In this document: in pieces, positions 37,203-48,391 of the stretch
How the letters are laid out: each line of letters begins with the position of its first letter
Numbering within the stretch: the stretch's first letter is position 1
NCBI RefSeq assembly: GCF_900313065.1
Contig: NZ_OMPU01000006.1
Location: forward strand, 564,734 to 628,733
Source: Kiloniella sp. EL199
GTDB taxonomy: Bacteria; Pseudomonadota; Alphaproteobacteria; Kiloniellales; Kiloniellaceae
Length of the DNA stretch: 64,000 nt
Reading direction: 5' to 3'
Translations under genes and position numbers: made by a program
Notes under the pieces: model-generated
Databases searched by the model: none
What the model saw: the letters and a program-made list of their open reading frames with translations, nothing else
What the model was told of the DNA's origin: nothing

Positions 37203-37205
37203 TAA
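36255..37205 (+). pseudogene. Degraded IS630-family transposase
   Basis: Read across three breaks, this encodes an IS630/Tc1-mariner-type DDE transposase. The N-terminal helix-turn-helix part (YRRGKAYPRELRERVIAAVR, 122 codons) runs to a frame change at an A8 tract (about 36600-36607). The middle continues in the +1 frame (FAAEQERPDITARRYWWKAY, then LDPTRLVF). A missing base after GTTTTC at about 36709 returns the frame to DETWVKTNMAP, the first catalytic Asp. A TGA at 36831-36833 then interrupts it. The C-terminal part carries IIDNLSSHKN and the terminal PPYSPDFNPIEQ with the last catalytic Glu. The copy is therefore inactive. Terminal repeats are not certain; an imperfect match lies near 36161-36178 and 37185-37202. 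Confidence 0.88.
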
Positions 37206-37240
37206 CACTGATACAATCTAAAGAGCTTTTAATATAGTAC

Positions 37241-39118
37241 TCAAGCATTACCAATGGATTGGCTTAATAGACTGTCACCTTCTGCTCGGGGTATTACTCT
37301 GGAGGCTGGGAAGGTGATCGTTGCAATGGTACCTTTGTTGATTTCACTACCCAATCCAAGTTGGCCATCGTGTTGTTCCATAAGCGACTTTACAAGCGGT
37401 AATCCTAGACCGGTTCCTTCAAAAGCGCGTGTCATGGGGGTATCTGCTCGAATAAAGGGTTCCAGAATTCTTTCCAGTTCATGTTTCGGAATACCGATCC
37501 CGGTATCTTTAATTTCGATACTCAAACTGCTATCAGCATTTTCCTGAGCCTTGAGAATAACTTCTCCACCCGGTGGTGTGAATTTTACTGCGTTTGACAG
37601 CAAGTTAAGAAGGATTTGCTTAATTGCTCTTAAATCGGCACGTACAAATGGCAAGTCATCCGGAATGTCCAGCGTGACAGGGACGAACTCAGAAGAGCTT
37701 TGCCCTACGACCAACTTGTGCGCAGCGCGGGCTGTTTGAATGATATCAACTGTTTCATCCTGTAGCTCAAAGGCACCGGCCTCAATTTTGGAAAGGTCGA
37801 GGATGTCGTTGATTAAATCAAGTAGATGGGTTCCAGATGAATGGATATCCTGACAATAGGATTTGTAGTGTGTCGAACCCAAGGGGCCCATCAATTCGCC
37901 CTTCATAATTTCTGAAAAGCCTAGGATAGCATTTAGCGGTGTTCTGAGTTCGTGGCTCATATTTGCAAGAAATTGAGATTTTGCGGTATTTGCCTGATCT
38001 GCAATTTCTTTGGCGCGGCGGATCTCTCGCTCCTGGTTTTTCAGAGGTGTAATATCTGTGGCAAGAACAACAATTTCCTTTGCGGGTGTCCGGCGATGAT
38101 TAAACTGTAACCATGTGCCATTGCTCAGGTGTAAAATCATTCGCTCTTGAAGGGATTCGTGGCTTGCGCAGGTCTCTTTGATAAACTCTTCTTCTCGACC
38201 TTCTGTGCCAACAAAATCGCCGGCATAGACAAGTTCACGTACCTGATCTTCAAAACGGGATCCAAGTGTTATAATGCGGGCACGTTTGGCTGAAATATTT
38301 CGATAGTTACTATTACAGAGAACCAATTTGTCTTCTTGATCATAAAGGGCAAAGCCTTCTGACATGGTCTCGATTGCCTGCGTCAGTTGGGCTTCAGAAC
38401 GTTTGGCCCTAAGTTCTGATGCCTTGACGGCGGCTTCATAAGCTGACTGTTTTTGTAATAAATCATTGTAGGCGGTAACAACAGCACCAAGCTCGTCATT
38501 AGAGGTCCAATTCACAGCAACCCGGTTTTTGTGTTGTTTTTCGGTTTGAATTGATTCCAGCAGAAGTTTCAGTGGGACACCGATGTACGAATTTGCCCCC
38601 AAAAATGTAAGAGCAGATAAGACGAGAATGGTAACAACCATAACCAATCCATCAAAGATCAATCTTTCTTTGATTTCTGCCGAGATCAATGCGTCGTGGA
38701 ACAAGACCCTAACCGTTCCAATTGTTTCTAGACGATCAAAAGAGTTATGCTTTATTTCGGTTTCTCTTGAAAGTGCAGCATCGACTGTTTTGGCATTCTC
38801 ACTTGTCAATTCGGCAAGGATGAGGCCGTCGGTATCATAAACCTGGGCAGAATGGAATTCTGGGTTTCTTGACAGAGCCAGTAAAATAGCCTGAATAGAG
38901 TCCAGATCATAGTTCCAGACCGGGGTTGATAAAGCTGTTCCCTGTATATCGACCATTTTGTCCAGACGCGTTCCCAGTTCGGAATTCAGTTTGTGAATAT
39001 TCCGGCTTTCAAGGACCGTGAAAAGAAGCAGCAAGCTGATGCTGATCAGTGGTATATAGATTGACAGCAGCTTCCCGCAAATGGAGTTGCGTATATTTAA
39101 ATTCAAACGGTGCTCCAC
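37241..39118 (-). CDS. Membrane sensor histidine kinase with PAS domain
   Basis: A 625-residue sensor kinase. An N-terminal helix (about residues 15-35) and a second helix at about 155-175 (LVMVVTILVLSALTFLGANS) bracket a periplasmic sensor of about 120 residues. A HAMP-like linker, a PAS domain (LTQAIETMSEGFALYDQEDK), a HisKA domain with phospho-acceptor His in FLANMSHELRTPLNAILGF, and an HATPase domain (N box LLNLLSNAVKFT, G1 KDTGIGIP, G2 GTGLGLPLVK) follow. No receiver domain is fused and no response regulator gene is adjacent, so it is an orphan kinase. The gene converges on the IS630 remnant. Confidence 0.93.
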   Translation of the reverse strand: MEHRLNLNIRNSICGKLLSIYIPLISISLLLLFTVLESRNIHKLNSELGTRLDKMVDIQGTALSTPVWNYDLDSIQAILLALSRNPEFHSAQVYDTDGLILAELTSENAKTVDAALSRETEIKHNSFDRLETIGTVRVLFHDALISAEIKERLIFDGLVMVVTILVLSALTFLGANSYIGVPLKLLLESIQTEKQHKNRVAVNWTSNDELGAVVTAYNDLLQKQSAYEAAVKASELRAKRSEAQLTQAIETMSEGFALYDQEDKLVLCNSNYRNISAKRARIITLGSRFEDQVRELVYAGDFVGTEGREEEFIKETCASHESLQERMILHLSNGTWLQFNHRRTPAKEIVVLATDITPLKNQEREIRRAKEIADQANTAKSQFLANMSHELRTPLNAILGFSEIMKGELMGPLGSTHYKSYCQDIHSSGTHLLDLINDILDLSKIEAGAFELQDETVDIIQTARAAHKLVVGQSSSEFVPVTLDIPDDLPFVRADLRAIKQILLNLLSNAVKFTPPGGEVILKAQENADSSLSIEIKDTGIGIPKHELERILEPFIRADTPMTRAFEGTGLGLPLVKSLMEQHDGQLGLGSEINKGTIATITFPASRVIPRAEGDSLLSQSIGNA

Positions 39119-39553
39119 ACCCTAATGTATCAATGCTCTAATAAAACAGTTTTCGCTTGCCAGTTTTCTTTAAATCTAACCGACTTTTACATAGCAAAGA
39201 ACTTCTCGTAACCTAACATTATCCTCTTAAGCAAAAATGAACGGATAATGTCTCATGGAAGTCACTTACTACATAACAAAAGATTGCTGTGAGAGTTTTT
39301 TTTCAACTAATAGAGAAAACTTGCCATTAATTATCCCGTATTCCAAGCTTATCATCCTGTTTTTCTGTTCTGGTTTCCAACTTTATTCTGAAAGAAATGA
39401 TGTAAAAGCAATGTTGTTATTATAGCATCTTAACGAATATCGTTGGTTTGAATGTTACACCGTGAAAAACTTATATTCTAGGGGCTGAATTAATCTCACG
39501 TTAATGGCAACTTGTTATTAATATGGCTTAGGTCTAACGGGAGCACGAATTAA
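39119..39553. other. AT-rich gap upstream of the histidine kinase and mini-chemoreceptor
   Basis: A 435-bp stretch between divergent genes with no open frame that I can support. It should hold the promoters of both; one candidate is listed at 39448. Confidence 0.5.
39448..39477 (+). promoter_or_regulatory. Candidate promoter of the mini-chemoreceptor gene
   Basis: TTGAAT (39448-39453) and TATATT (39472-39477) with an 18-bp spacer, 77 bp before the ATG. In AT-rich DNA such matches occur by chance. Confidence 0.35.
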
Positions 39554-39931
39554 ATGAATCCAAACCAGGATGTAATTGAGCAAAGCATAGATAAAATTTT
39601 TGATGAAATCGCTCAACTTAGTATTGAAATCGAGAATGTAGGGCAGGTTGCCCAACAAATTGACGCTATTGCCCGTCAGACAAATCTTTTGGCTTTGAAT
39701 GCAACAATTGAGGCCGCTCGCGCTGGTGATGCGGGGAAAGGCTTTGCTGTTGTTGCTGGTGAAGTGAAACAGTTGGCTGGACAAACCAGTCAGGCGACAA
39801 CAGAAATCGGCGGAATTGTTCAATCTCTCTCCTCACACGTGGAACAACTGAAAACAATAAGTACAAAAGCTCGGAATGGATTACCATCCAATGATACTTC
39901 GTTCGATGCGGAGCTGGAGGTCGAGAGCTAA
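39554..39931 (+). CDS. Stand-alone chemoreceptor signalling tip (MCP hairpin only)
   Basis: A 125-residue protein that consists almost entirely of the methyl-accepting chemotaxis protein signalling hairpin: [20 protein letters not shown] (36-55), then [20 protein letters not shown] with the hairpin turn at EAARAG and the downstream coiled coil. It has no transmembrane helix, sensor, HAMP or full methylation helices; normal receptors exceed 400 residues. The ATG has an upstream GGAGCACG, and the C-terminal 20 residues are acidic. The tip keeps the residues that contact CheA and CheW, so it may join or disturb receptor arrays, or be the remains of a larger receptor. No chemotaxis gene is adjacent. 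Confidence 0.8.
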   Translation: MNPNQDVIEQSIDKIFDEIAQLSIEIENVGQVAQQIDAIARQTNLLALNATIEAARAGDAGKGFAVVAGEVKQLAGQTSQATTEIGGIVQSLSSHVEQLKTISTKARNGLPSNDTSFDAELEVES

Positions 39932-39959
39932 AAAGGTTTTATCTTTCGATTGCGATAAT

Positions 39960-39988
39960 AGGCAAGCATAGTTAGTGATTGCCTTTAT
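39960..39988 (+). terminator. Possible terminator of the mini-chemoreceptor gene
   Basis: AGGCAA (39960-39965) / TTGCCT (39979-39984) with a 13-nt loop, followed by TTATT. The stem is short. Confidence 0.5.
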
Positions 39989-40042
39989 TCTGATTTCTTG
40001 AAACATTGGGGAGTAAGGTAAAACTCCCAATGGAACTTTTTT

Positions 40043-40990
40043 ATGCTTTCAGACAAGCCTCGGCTCCACCAATACATACTTCTTGTCATGCTTGGGGCAA
40101 TATGGGGAAGTTCTTTTTTCCTTATTAAAATTACTCTGGAAAGTATTCCTCCGGTTACACTCACAGCCTTTCGTCTTTTTTTTGCTTTCCTTGTTTTGGT
40201 GAGTCTGATGTTTATTTTGGGGAAGCGTTTTCCCAGAAACTTTCAGACTTGGCGATACTATGTGTTGATTGGCATTACAGGGAATTTGTTGCCATTTGTT
40301 CTCATTTCTTGGGGTGAACTGCATATCGATTCCGGTCTTGCTGCCATATTAATGTCTGTGATCCCTTTGACGGCTCTGCTGATTGCTCATCTTTGGACCG
40401 AAGATGAAAAGATGTCATTGCCAAAACTTATGGGAGCGGTTATTGGATTTGCTGGTGTTGTACTCCTAGTAGGACCAGAAGCTTTAAATGGTTTGGGAGA
40501 TTCTGTTTTGGGACAACTTGCTGTTGCCTTTGCCAGTTTTTGTTATGGTGCAAGCTCTGTTTTTGCACGAAGAGTCGGACTTGTTAAACTGGATCCAGTT
40601 GTGAATGGATCCGCAATCTTGCTTTGTGCATCTATGATGGCCTTGCCTGTGGCTTTTATCGTTGAAGATCCAATATCTTTTGAACCAACTCTTTTAAGTG
40701 TTGGTGCATTGTTAATGCTTTCAGTTGTATCAACTGCAATTGCTTATATTATCCTGTATTATCTTTTGGGTACTGTCGGGGCGACCTTTACTGCTTTGAA
40801 TAATTATCTGGTACCTGTTTTTGGTATGGTTTGGGGTTTCTTGTTTTTATCCGAGAGTTATGAACTGGAAGCATTTATTGCTTTGGCAGTGATACTTCTG
40901 GGGATTATTGTTACACAGATGCAAGCTAAACCGGTCAAGAGAGTCGCGGCTGAATTTGTCGTAAGTGAAAAAACTGGAGAAGAGATTTGA
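40043..40990 (+). CDS. EamA/DMT-superfamily transporter
   Basis: A 315-residue inner-membrane protein with about ten helices arranged as two EamA repeats. Hallmarks are MLGAIWGSSFFLIKITLESI with PPVTLTAFR in repeat 1, and YGASSVFARR plus ALNNYLVPVFGMVWGFLFLS in repeat 2. Members export amino acids, nucleobases or other small metabolites; the substrate is unknown. Its stop is 5 bp before the ATG of a small lipoprotein gene. Confidence 0.92.
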   Translation: MLSDKPRLHQYILLVMLGAIWGSSFFLIKITLESIPPVTLTAFRLFFAFLVLVSLMFILGKRFPRNFQTWRYYVLIGITGNLLPFVLISWGELHIDSGLAAILMSVIPLTALLIAHLWTEDEKMSLPKLMGAVIGFAGVVLLVGPEALNGLGDSVLGQLAVAFASFCYGASSVFARRVGLVKLDPVVNGSAILLCASMMALPVAFIVEDPISFEPTLLSVGALLMLSVVSTAIAYIILYYLLGTVGATFTALNNYLVPVFGMVWGFLFLSESYELEAFIALAVILLGIIVTQMQAKPVKRVAAEFVVSEKTGEEI

Positions 40991-40995
40991 AAAGT

Positions 40996-41349
40996 ATGAA
41001 ACACAATTGGCGTTGGGTCTTGATATTATCTGCCATTGGTTTACTTGCTGGATGTGCAAATGAGCCTGTCAAAGTTGAGGCTTCCAGGACTGTAGCTGAT
41101 GCGGTGGCCAGAGGTGCGCAAATATATGGGCAGAACAAATATACCCCTTGGGGATTTGGGGTCTGTTACGGCAGAAATTTCAACAATCCGTCACAGGTTC
41201 TCGCCTTTGCCAAAGAAACATGTGGTGATGGGCGTATAGAACTTAGAGGGGAAGATCTACTTTGGAATAATTGTCCAATGTTCCAAGGTGCACGAGCTTC
41301 ATTTGTTTGCTATCCCCGTGGCCCAAAGTTCAGTCCTGTAGGCGGGTAG
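40996..41349 (+). CDS. Small lipoprotein of unknown function
   Basis: A 117-residue protein with a signal sequence and lipobox LLAGC (Cys at about 19). The mature part ends with four cysteines in CYGRNFNN, ETCGDGRIEL, NNCPMFQG and FVCYPRGP, which suggests a disulfide-bonded periplasmic domain. I do not recognise the family. The ATG at 40996 has an AGAAGAG site; a TTG at 40987 overlapping the transporter stop is possible but less likely. The gene is probably co-transcribed with the transporter. Confidence 0.75.
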   Translation: MKHNWRWVLILSAIGLLAGCANEPVKVEASRTVADAVARGAQIYGQNKYTPWGFGVCYGRNFNNPSQVLAFAKETCGDGRIELRGEDLLWNNCPMFQGARASFVCYPRGPKFSPVGG

Positions 41350-41379
41350 TATTTCATTACAGAATATAGAATCATCAAT

Positions 41380-42519
41380 TTATTGCCACTCGTCCAAGAC
41401 ATTGGCGTCAGGTTCGCTGTCTTTATATGCGAGTTGTAAATCTTCGAACTCTTGTCTGTTTAGCAAACGTTTCATCGCCCAAACCGCCATTGCCCGTACA
41501 TAGGGGGATGCGTCTTTTAAAAGGGGGGTGATGCGTCTGGCGACAGATTTGTCACCGCAATTGCCTATTCCGATAAGAACATTTCTTATAAATCGGTCCC
41601 GCCCGATACGTTTTATCGGGGAGCCAGAGAAAACCTGCCGGAATGTTGCATCGTCGAGTTCAGCAAGATCTGCAAGTCGTGGCGCGGTTAATTCTATTCT
41701 TGGGAAAAGGTGCTCTTCGCTAGTTACCTCTGCAAACTTATTCCAGGGGCAAATCGCTATACAGTCATCGCAACCATAAATCCGGTTGCCCATTGGGGCG
41801 CGGAACTCTTCCGCAATATGACCATGATATTCAATTGTTAAATAGGAAATGCAGCGCTTTGCGTCTAGGATGTAAGGGGACGGGAAGGCATCTGTTGGGC
41901 AGATGGACAAGCATTTGTTACAGCTACCACAGTGATCTTCCTCGTGGCGGTCCGTTTTTATCTCTAGATCTGTATAGATCTCCCCAAGGAAGAGCCAGGA
42001 CCCGTACTCTCTGGAAACCAGATGTGTATTCTTACCTTGCCAGCCTATGCCGGATTGTGCTGCAGCAACTTTCTCAAGCACAGGAGCAGTATCGACAAAA
42101 ACTTTGACCTGACATCCAAGATTTTCAACCATCCATCGGGCGAGTGCTTTCAGACGTTTTTTAATGAAGTCATGATAGTCTTTGTTTCTGGCATAAACCG
42201 AAATATTACCACGATCATCAAAATCCAGATTAGCCAAAGCAGGTTCTGCTGGACCATAGTTGACGCCTAGAACAATAATGCTTTTCGCATCTTCCCACAT
42301 CGCGGTCGGGTCTTCGCGCCACTCTAATCGGTTTTCCATCCACGCCATGTCGCCATGGTACCCCTGATCAAGAAAAGTACGGAGGTTCTGTTGGCTTTTC
42401 TCGTTAATTTTAGCAGGAGAAAATCCAACAGTGTCAAATTTTAACTCCAGGGCTTTTTGACGAATAGCTGCCGCAGGGTTGAGCAGGGAAGTTGAGCTTT
42501 GTTTCGATTCTTTGCTCAT
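41380..42519 (-). CDS. queG: Epoxyqueuosine reductase
   Basis: A 379-residue cobalamin- and iron-sulfur-dependent enzyme for the last step of queuosine synthesis in tRNA. The N-terminal cobalamin domain contains DTAPVLEKVAAAQSGIGWQG. The two 4Fe-4S clusters are held by CGSCNKCLSICPTDAF and by YGCDDCIAICPWN. A C-terminal HEAT-like part follows (KDASPYVRAMAVWAMKRL). It is the third gene of a queA-tgt-queG set on the minus strand, after a 69-bp gap. A purine-rich site precedes the ATG. Confidence 0.95.
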   Translation of the reverse strand: MSKESKQSSTSLLNPAAAIRQKALELKFDTVGFSPAKINEKSQQNLRTFLDQGYHGDMAWMENRLEWREDPTAMWEDAKSIIVLGVNYGPAEPALANLDFDDRGNISVYARNKDYHDFIKKRLKALARWMVENLGCQVKVFVDTAPVLEKVAAAQSGIGWQGKNTHLVSREYGSWLFLGEIYTDLEIKTDRHEEDHCGSCNKCLSICPTDAFPSPYILDAKRCISYLTIEYHGHIAEEFRAPMGNRIYGCDDCIAICPWNKFAEVTSEEHLFPRIELTAPRLADLAELDDATFRQVFSGSPIKRIGRDRFIRNVLIGIGNCGDKSVARRITPLLKDASPYVRAMAVWAMKRLLNRQEFEDLQLAYKDSEPDANVLDEWQ

Positions 42520-42588
42520 CTTCTTCTTTCTCTTCCCTTACATTTCTCGCAGTGACCTAATTATTTATAGCACATTGCTGTTGCCATT

Positions 42589-44777
<2,189 letters not shown>

Positions 44778-44935
44778 TCATCTATTCCTGGGGCTCTTTG
44801 AGTATTTTTGATAATACCAGAGCAAATCGAGCCGATAGGTAGCAGAAGAAAGCCAAAGACGCAAAGGGATGAGGAAGGATAACTGCCATGATTTAGAGGT
44901 ATAGTACTCTAGGAGAAAAGAGAGGTGCTCTATTT

Positions 44936-45574
44936 CTATCTGGCTTTTTCAGTTGGTTCTTTGACGTTGTATCTGAGACCATATCCAACACGTTCTTTGG
45001 AAATACCTTCAACATAATGGTAAGGGCGTTCTTCGATACCGGAAAAATTTCGTCCACGCATCAGGATCATAACACCGGGTTCAGCAGCATAGTGGCGTGC
45101 ATTATTTTTCTCTCGGTCATCACAAACATAAAATCCGGCTTCTCCTGATAATGTCAAAATGGCAATGACTGCTTCAAAACACAGGAGATCGCGGTGTGGT
45201 GTAATGCCCTTTGATCCTTCTTTGTAGATAAGGGCAGCTTTATCGTTAAAAGAGAAAGGAAGAGGATAAGGCGATGGCTGCATCAGGGCAAAGGCCTGAT
45301 TTATTTGTTTTTCCAAAGCTGTTTGATAATCATCCAAGATACTTGGCTGATCAAAATTCATTGCAATTTCAAAATCCTGCTCAACCTCTTTCCCTTTCGG
45401 TCCAACGATGGGTGTACAGGCCCTAAAGGGTAGGTGATTCACCGCAGCCAACATCTTTTGACAACCTGTCTGATCAACCAAAGGAAAGGCTGCAACACCT
45501 TCTTTGGGGAGAAGTTTCATTGCCTGAGCAAGCGAATGGGGGGAGGTTAAAAGATGCTGTGTAAAGTCAGACAT
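44936..45574 (-). CDS. 2-oxoglutarate/Fe(II)-dependent oxygenase-like protein
   Basis: A 212-residue protein with a double-stranded beta-helix oxygenase pattern: iron ligands in ITPHRDLLCFE (His-x-Asp) and a distal His in RPYHYVEGISKERVGYGLR, whose Arg would bind 2-oxoglutarate. The N-terminal 70 residues are of unknown fold (GVAAFPLVDQTGCQKMLAAV). The family hydroxylates small molecules, proteins or nucleic acids; the substrate is unknown. It is monocistronic and near the queuosine genes, with no evidence of a shared function. Confidence 0.7.
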   Translation of the reverse strand: MSDFTQHLLTSPHSLAQAMKLLPKEGVAAFPLVDQTGCQKMLAAVNHLPFRACTPIVGPKGKEVEQDFEIAMNFDQPSILDDYQTALEKQINQAFALMQPSPYPLPFSFNDKAALIYKEGSKGITPHRDLLCFEAVIAILTLSGEAGFYVCDDREKNNARHYAAEPGVMILMRGRNFSGIEERPYHYVEGISKERVGYGLRYNVKEPTEKAR

Positions 45575-45764
45575 GGAAAACTCTAAAAATCGGAAACGAA
45601 TGTGAATAGATTATAATACGATTTTGTTTTCGTGGATGCGACAGATTGCGCCACCTTTGTTGTATATCTTGGAGATTACAGAACCTTGATGACTGTACAG
45701 CCAAGGAAAAGCTGTCTATAGATAACGCTCGTTTTTCCAGCCTGTTAATAGAAATGTTGAATGC

Positions 45765-46997
45765 ATGAATAGTCACCTGTTGAGACTGTTTTTTTTCTCT
45801 GTCCCAATTGTTAGCGTGTTTAGCTCTAATGCCCTGGTGCCGTTGGTTATCATTGTTGCTGTCATTATTTCAGTCCTACATGGTATTGAAACAAAATCGA
45901 TACCAAGTTTTACTCGGACTCAAATTATTATATTTTTACTATTCTTTGGTTGGGTGACGATTTCAACTCTTTGGACAATTAATCCTTTGACGGCTTTTAA
46001 ATTAGACTTAAGGCTGATTGGATTGACGATTGCTGGTTTGGTGCTGGTAAATGCAGTTACTTATTTGGATAAAGAAAATAAGCGACAGATGACCAACGCG
46101 GTTTTGTTGGGGCTGGTATTGGCTTCAATTTTCCTGTCTATTGAAGTTTTTTACCAGGCACCCATTACAAAAGTTTTTAAAGGCAAATCTTTGGATGCGT
46201 GGGTCGACCCGTCTCGGTTTAATCGTGGTGTAACCTTCATTGGCATTAGCTTATGGATTTTATGTGCTATTTTCAGCAAAAAGCTGTCTCTTTTCTTCAA
46301 GCTTCTTTTCCCGATTATTCCTATTGCTTTATTATATTTTGCGCCGAGTGAAAGTTCTCTTGTTGCGGTTATCTTAGGTACAGTTTGGTATTTCCTCTTT
46401 TTTAAACTTCCAAAGCTTGGATTTCGCATCCTTCCCATCATTATGATTATCTCAGTGCTTGCGATGCCTTTAGCCACGAGATATGTGGAACCTCTATATG
46501 ACGCTGAATCTTCTCACTCCATTCCGTTTTCTGCTAAACATAGATTTTTCATATGGGATTTTGTCAGCAGTCAAATTCTTGAGAATCCTGTAATTGGATG
46601 GGGATTTGATTCTGCCAGGGATTATCCAAATCGTGGAGTTGAAAATTATGTGCACACTGAACCAAATGGCAATATTCGGGCCTTAGAAGGTAGAATTATT
46701 TCACTCCATCCTCATAACTTTGCTTTGCAGGTATGGCTGGAACTTGGGTTTATTGGGGCAATTCTGGTTTCTGTGATCATCTGGATTGTGTTTGGATATC
46801 TGAAGTCTCGGCAATTGTCTGAGAGAATAGAAATTCAGGCTATGCTTGTTTCCACCTTTATCATTGCCTTGCTGGGTTATGGTATCTGGCAGAATCGCTG
46901 GTTTGTTATGTTCTTTATCTTTGCTGCAATGATTCCGTTAATTCAGCCAAGACAAGATCAGGAAAGAATAGACGAGGCAGATGAATATGGGGCATAA
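45765..46997 (+). CDS. O-antigen ligase/Wzy-like membrane protein
   Basis: A 410-residue polytopic membrane protein with about eleven hydrophobic segments. A large periplasmic loop before the C-terminal helices contains GWGFDSARDYPNRG, and HPHNFALQVWLELGFIGAIL follows; this H-x-x-N region is typical of the O-antigen ligase (WaaL) and Wzy superfamily, which transfers or polymerises glycans on lipid carriers. No other glycan genes are next to it, so its acceptor is unclear. It overlaps the DUF423 gene by about 10-17 bp. Confidence 0.85.
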   Translation: MNSHLLRLFFFSVPIVSVFSSNALVPLVIIVAVIISVLHGIETKSIPSFTRTQIIIFLLFFGWVTISTLWTINPLTAFKLDLRLIGLTIAGLVLVNAVTYLDKENKRQMTNAVLLGLVLASIFLSIEVFYQAPITKVFKGKSLDAWVDPSRFNRGVTFIGISLWILCAIFSKKLSLFFKLLFPIIPIALLYFAPSESSLVAVILGTVWYFLFFKLPKLGFRILPIIMIISVLAMPLATRYVEPLYDAESSHSIPFSAKHRFFIWDFVSSQILENPVIGWGFDSARDYPNRGVENYVHTEPNGNIRALEGRIISLHPHNFALQVWLELGFIGAILVSVIIWIVFGYLKSRQLSERIEIQAMLVSTFIIALLGYGIWQNRWFVMFFIFAAMIPLIQPRQDQERIDEADEYGA

Positions 46998-47385
46998 CTT
47001 ATTAAGATTCTTTATCACTTATGCTTCTCTTTGGGGCGCAATTTGTGTGGCAGTCAGTGCATATAGTGCTCATGGTTTGGAGAGCGATGAAACGCGTATG
47101 CTGTGGGCCGAAACAGGTAGTTTTTATGGCTTGGTTCACGCCATTGGCCTCTTATTACTTGTCGGATTTAATTTTTTACAGCGAAGTCCTTCAAAGCTTC
47201 TGGTGATTGCCTGTTGTTGTTTTGCTTTTGGGCTTTTGCTTTTTACAGGCGGCCTTTATGTCAAAGCACTGGCGGAAATTTCGCTTGGTGGTCCCTTTAT
47301 TCCTGTGGGCGGAAGTTTATATATTTTAGGGTGGCTTATGACTGCGCTCTATGGTGCAAAATTTGTGGGCAGAGAAAATGTCTGA
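46981..47385 (+). CDS. DUF423-family membrane protein
   Basis: A 134-residue protein with four membrane helices (ITYASLWGAICVAVSAYSAH, HAIGLLLLVGFNFL, CCCFAFGLLLFTGGLYVKAL and SLYILGWLMTALYGA). It matches the YgdD/DUF423 family by GAFGAH-like (here AYSAH) and TGGLY-x-K motifs. Function unknown. It overlaps both neighbours: the ligase-like gene upstream and the TusA-like gene downstream, so the three are probably translated in series. Confidence 0.88.
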   Translation: MNMGHNLLRFFITYASLWGAICVAVSAYSAHGLESDETRMLWAETGSFYGLVHAIGLLLLVGFNFLQRSPSKLLVIACCCFAFGLLLFTGGLYVKALAEISLGGPFIPVGGSLYILGWLMTALYGAKFVGRENV

Positions 47386-47602
47386 GCACTTTCTTGATGC
47401 AACAGGGCTGAAATGTCCTATCCCTGTGTTGCGTGCACGCAAGGCAATGAAGCCATTGGCGATGGGGGATATCCTGGAAATTCACGCAACGGACCCCAGT
47501 GCTGAACTTGATTTTAAGAATTTTTGCGAAACAACAGGGCACGAGTTAATTTCGTTTCAAGAACAAGATGATGTTTTGATTATGAAAATCAGAAAAAAAT
47601 AA
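47378..47602 (+). CDS. TusA/SirA-family sulfur carrier
   Basis: A 74-residue protein of the TusA family, which passes persulfide sulfur in pathways such as tRNA thiolation and molybdenum-cofactor synthesis. The active-site motif CPIPVLRARKAM (Cys at about 13) follows the usual start DATGLK. I chose the ATG at 47378 (MSEHFLDATG), which overlaps the DUF423 stop by 8 bp; the longer frame from 47351 adds only unrelated residues. Which sulfur pathway it serves is unknown. Confidence 0.9.
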   Translation: MSEHFLDATGLKCPIPVLRARKAMKPLAMGDILEIHATDPSAELDFKNFCETTGHELISFQEQDDVLIMKIRKK

Positions 47603-47605
47603 TAT

Positions 47606-47645
47606 CCTCTACCCCAAAAATAGTTTTAGAGAAAAACTCTAGAGG
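47606..47645. terminator. Possible bidirectional terminator
   Basis: CCTCTA (47606-47611) / TAGAGG (47640-47645) encloses an inner AGTTTT / AAAAACT hairpin, between the convergent TusA-like and SDR genes. The structure is irregular. Confidence 0.4.
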
Positions 47646-47659
47646 CAGAGGTTAAATCA

Positions 47660-48382
47660 TCATTCTTCTCTAAGATCTATATATTGCCCGTTTAAGACAC
47701 AATCGACAGAGGCTAAATCAACAAAAGTATCCGTAATTTCTTCTGGTGATCTGAGCGTCATTGGATCTTCGCCCGGGAAAGCTTTTTCCCGCATTGTCGT
47801 TCTGACGGGACCAGGTGAAATCAGATTGGCCTTGACGTTGGTTTTTTCATTTTCACAGGCATAAGACTGAACCAATGTGTTCAGTGCTGCTTTAGAGGCT
47901 TTATAAAGGCTCCAATAGGCTTTTGCCGATGATCCCGTTGTGACAAAAATTGCACGCCCTGCCTCAGATTTTTTCAACAGAGGGTCAAGACTTCTGATCA
48001 GGCGATAATTCGCGGTGACATTGATATCGAAAGTTTCTTGCCAGATCTTTGGTTTAATATGCCCAATGGGGGACAGAGGGCCAAGCGATCCTGCATTTCC
48101 AACAAGAATATCCAGCTTGCCATAGCGATCATAGAGAGACGCCCCAAGTTGATCCAGGCCATCCATGTTCTTTAAGTCATGGGGGATCAGGATTGGTTTT
48201 TTGCCACCTTCTGAGCGAATTTCATCATCAACTTCTTCAAGGGCACCAACTGTTCTCGCCATTAACAAAAGCTGAGCGCCTTCTTGCGCATAGCGTTTTG
48301 CTACTGCACGTCCAATACCACGAGAGGCTCCTGTAATAAGCGCGATACGCCCTTCGAGACGCCCGTTAACTACTTCACTCAT
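47660..48382 (-). CDS. Short-chain dehydrogenase/reductase
   Basis: A 240-residue classical SDR. It has the NAD(P) loop LITGASRGIGRAVAKR (about 16-31), NNAG equivalent VGNAGSLGP, the active-site Tyr and Lys in LYKASKAALNTLV, and a PGPVRT segment after it. The preference for basic residues after the loop (KRYAQEG, MART) suggests NADP. The substrate is unknown. It lies 10 bp after purF on the same strand and may be co-transcribed with cvpA-purF, an order found in many Alphaproteobacteria. Confidence 0.92.
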   Translation of the reverse strand: MSEVVNGRLEGRIALITGASRGIGRAVAKRYAQEGAQLLLMARTVGALEEVDDEIRSEGGKKPILIPHDLKNMDGLDQLGASLYDRYGKLDILVGNAGSLGPLSPIGHIKPKIWQETFDINVTANYRLIRSLDPLLKKSEAGRAIFVTTGSSAKAYWSLYKASKAALNTLVQSYACENEKTNVKANLISPGPVRTTMREKAFPGEDPMTLRSPEEITDTFVDLASVDCVLNGQYIDLREE

Positions 48383-48391
48383 GTTGTTACC

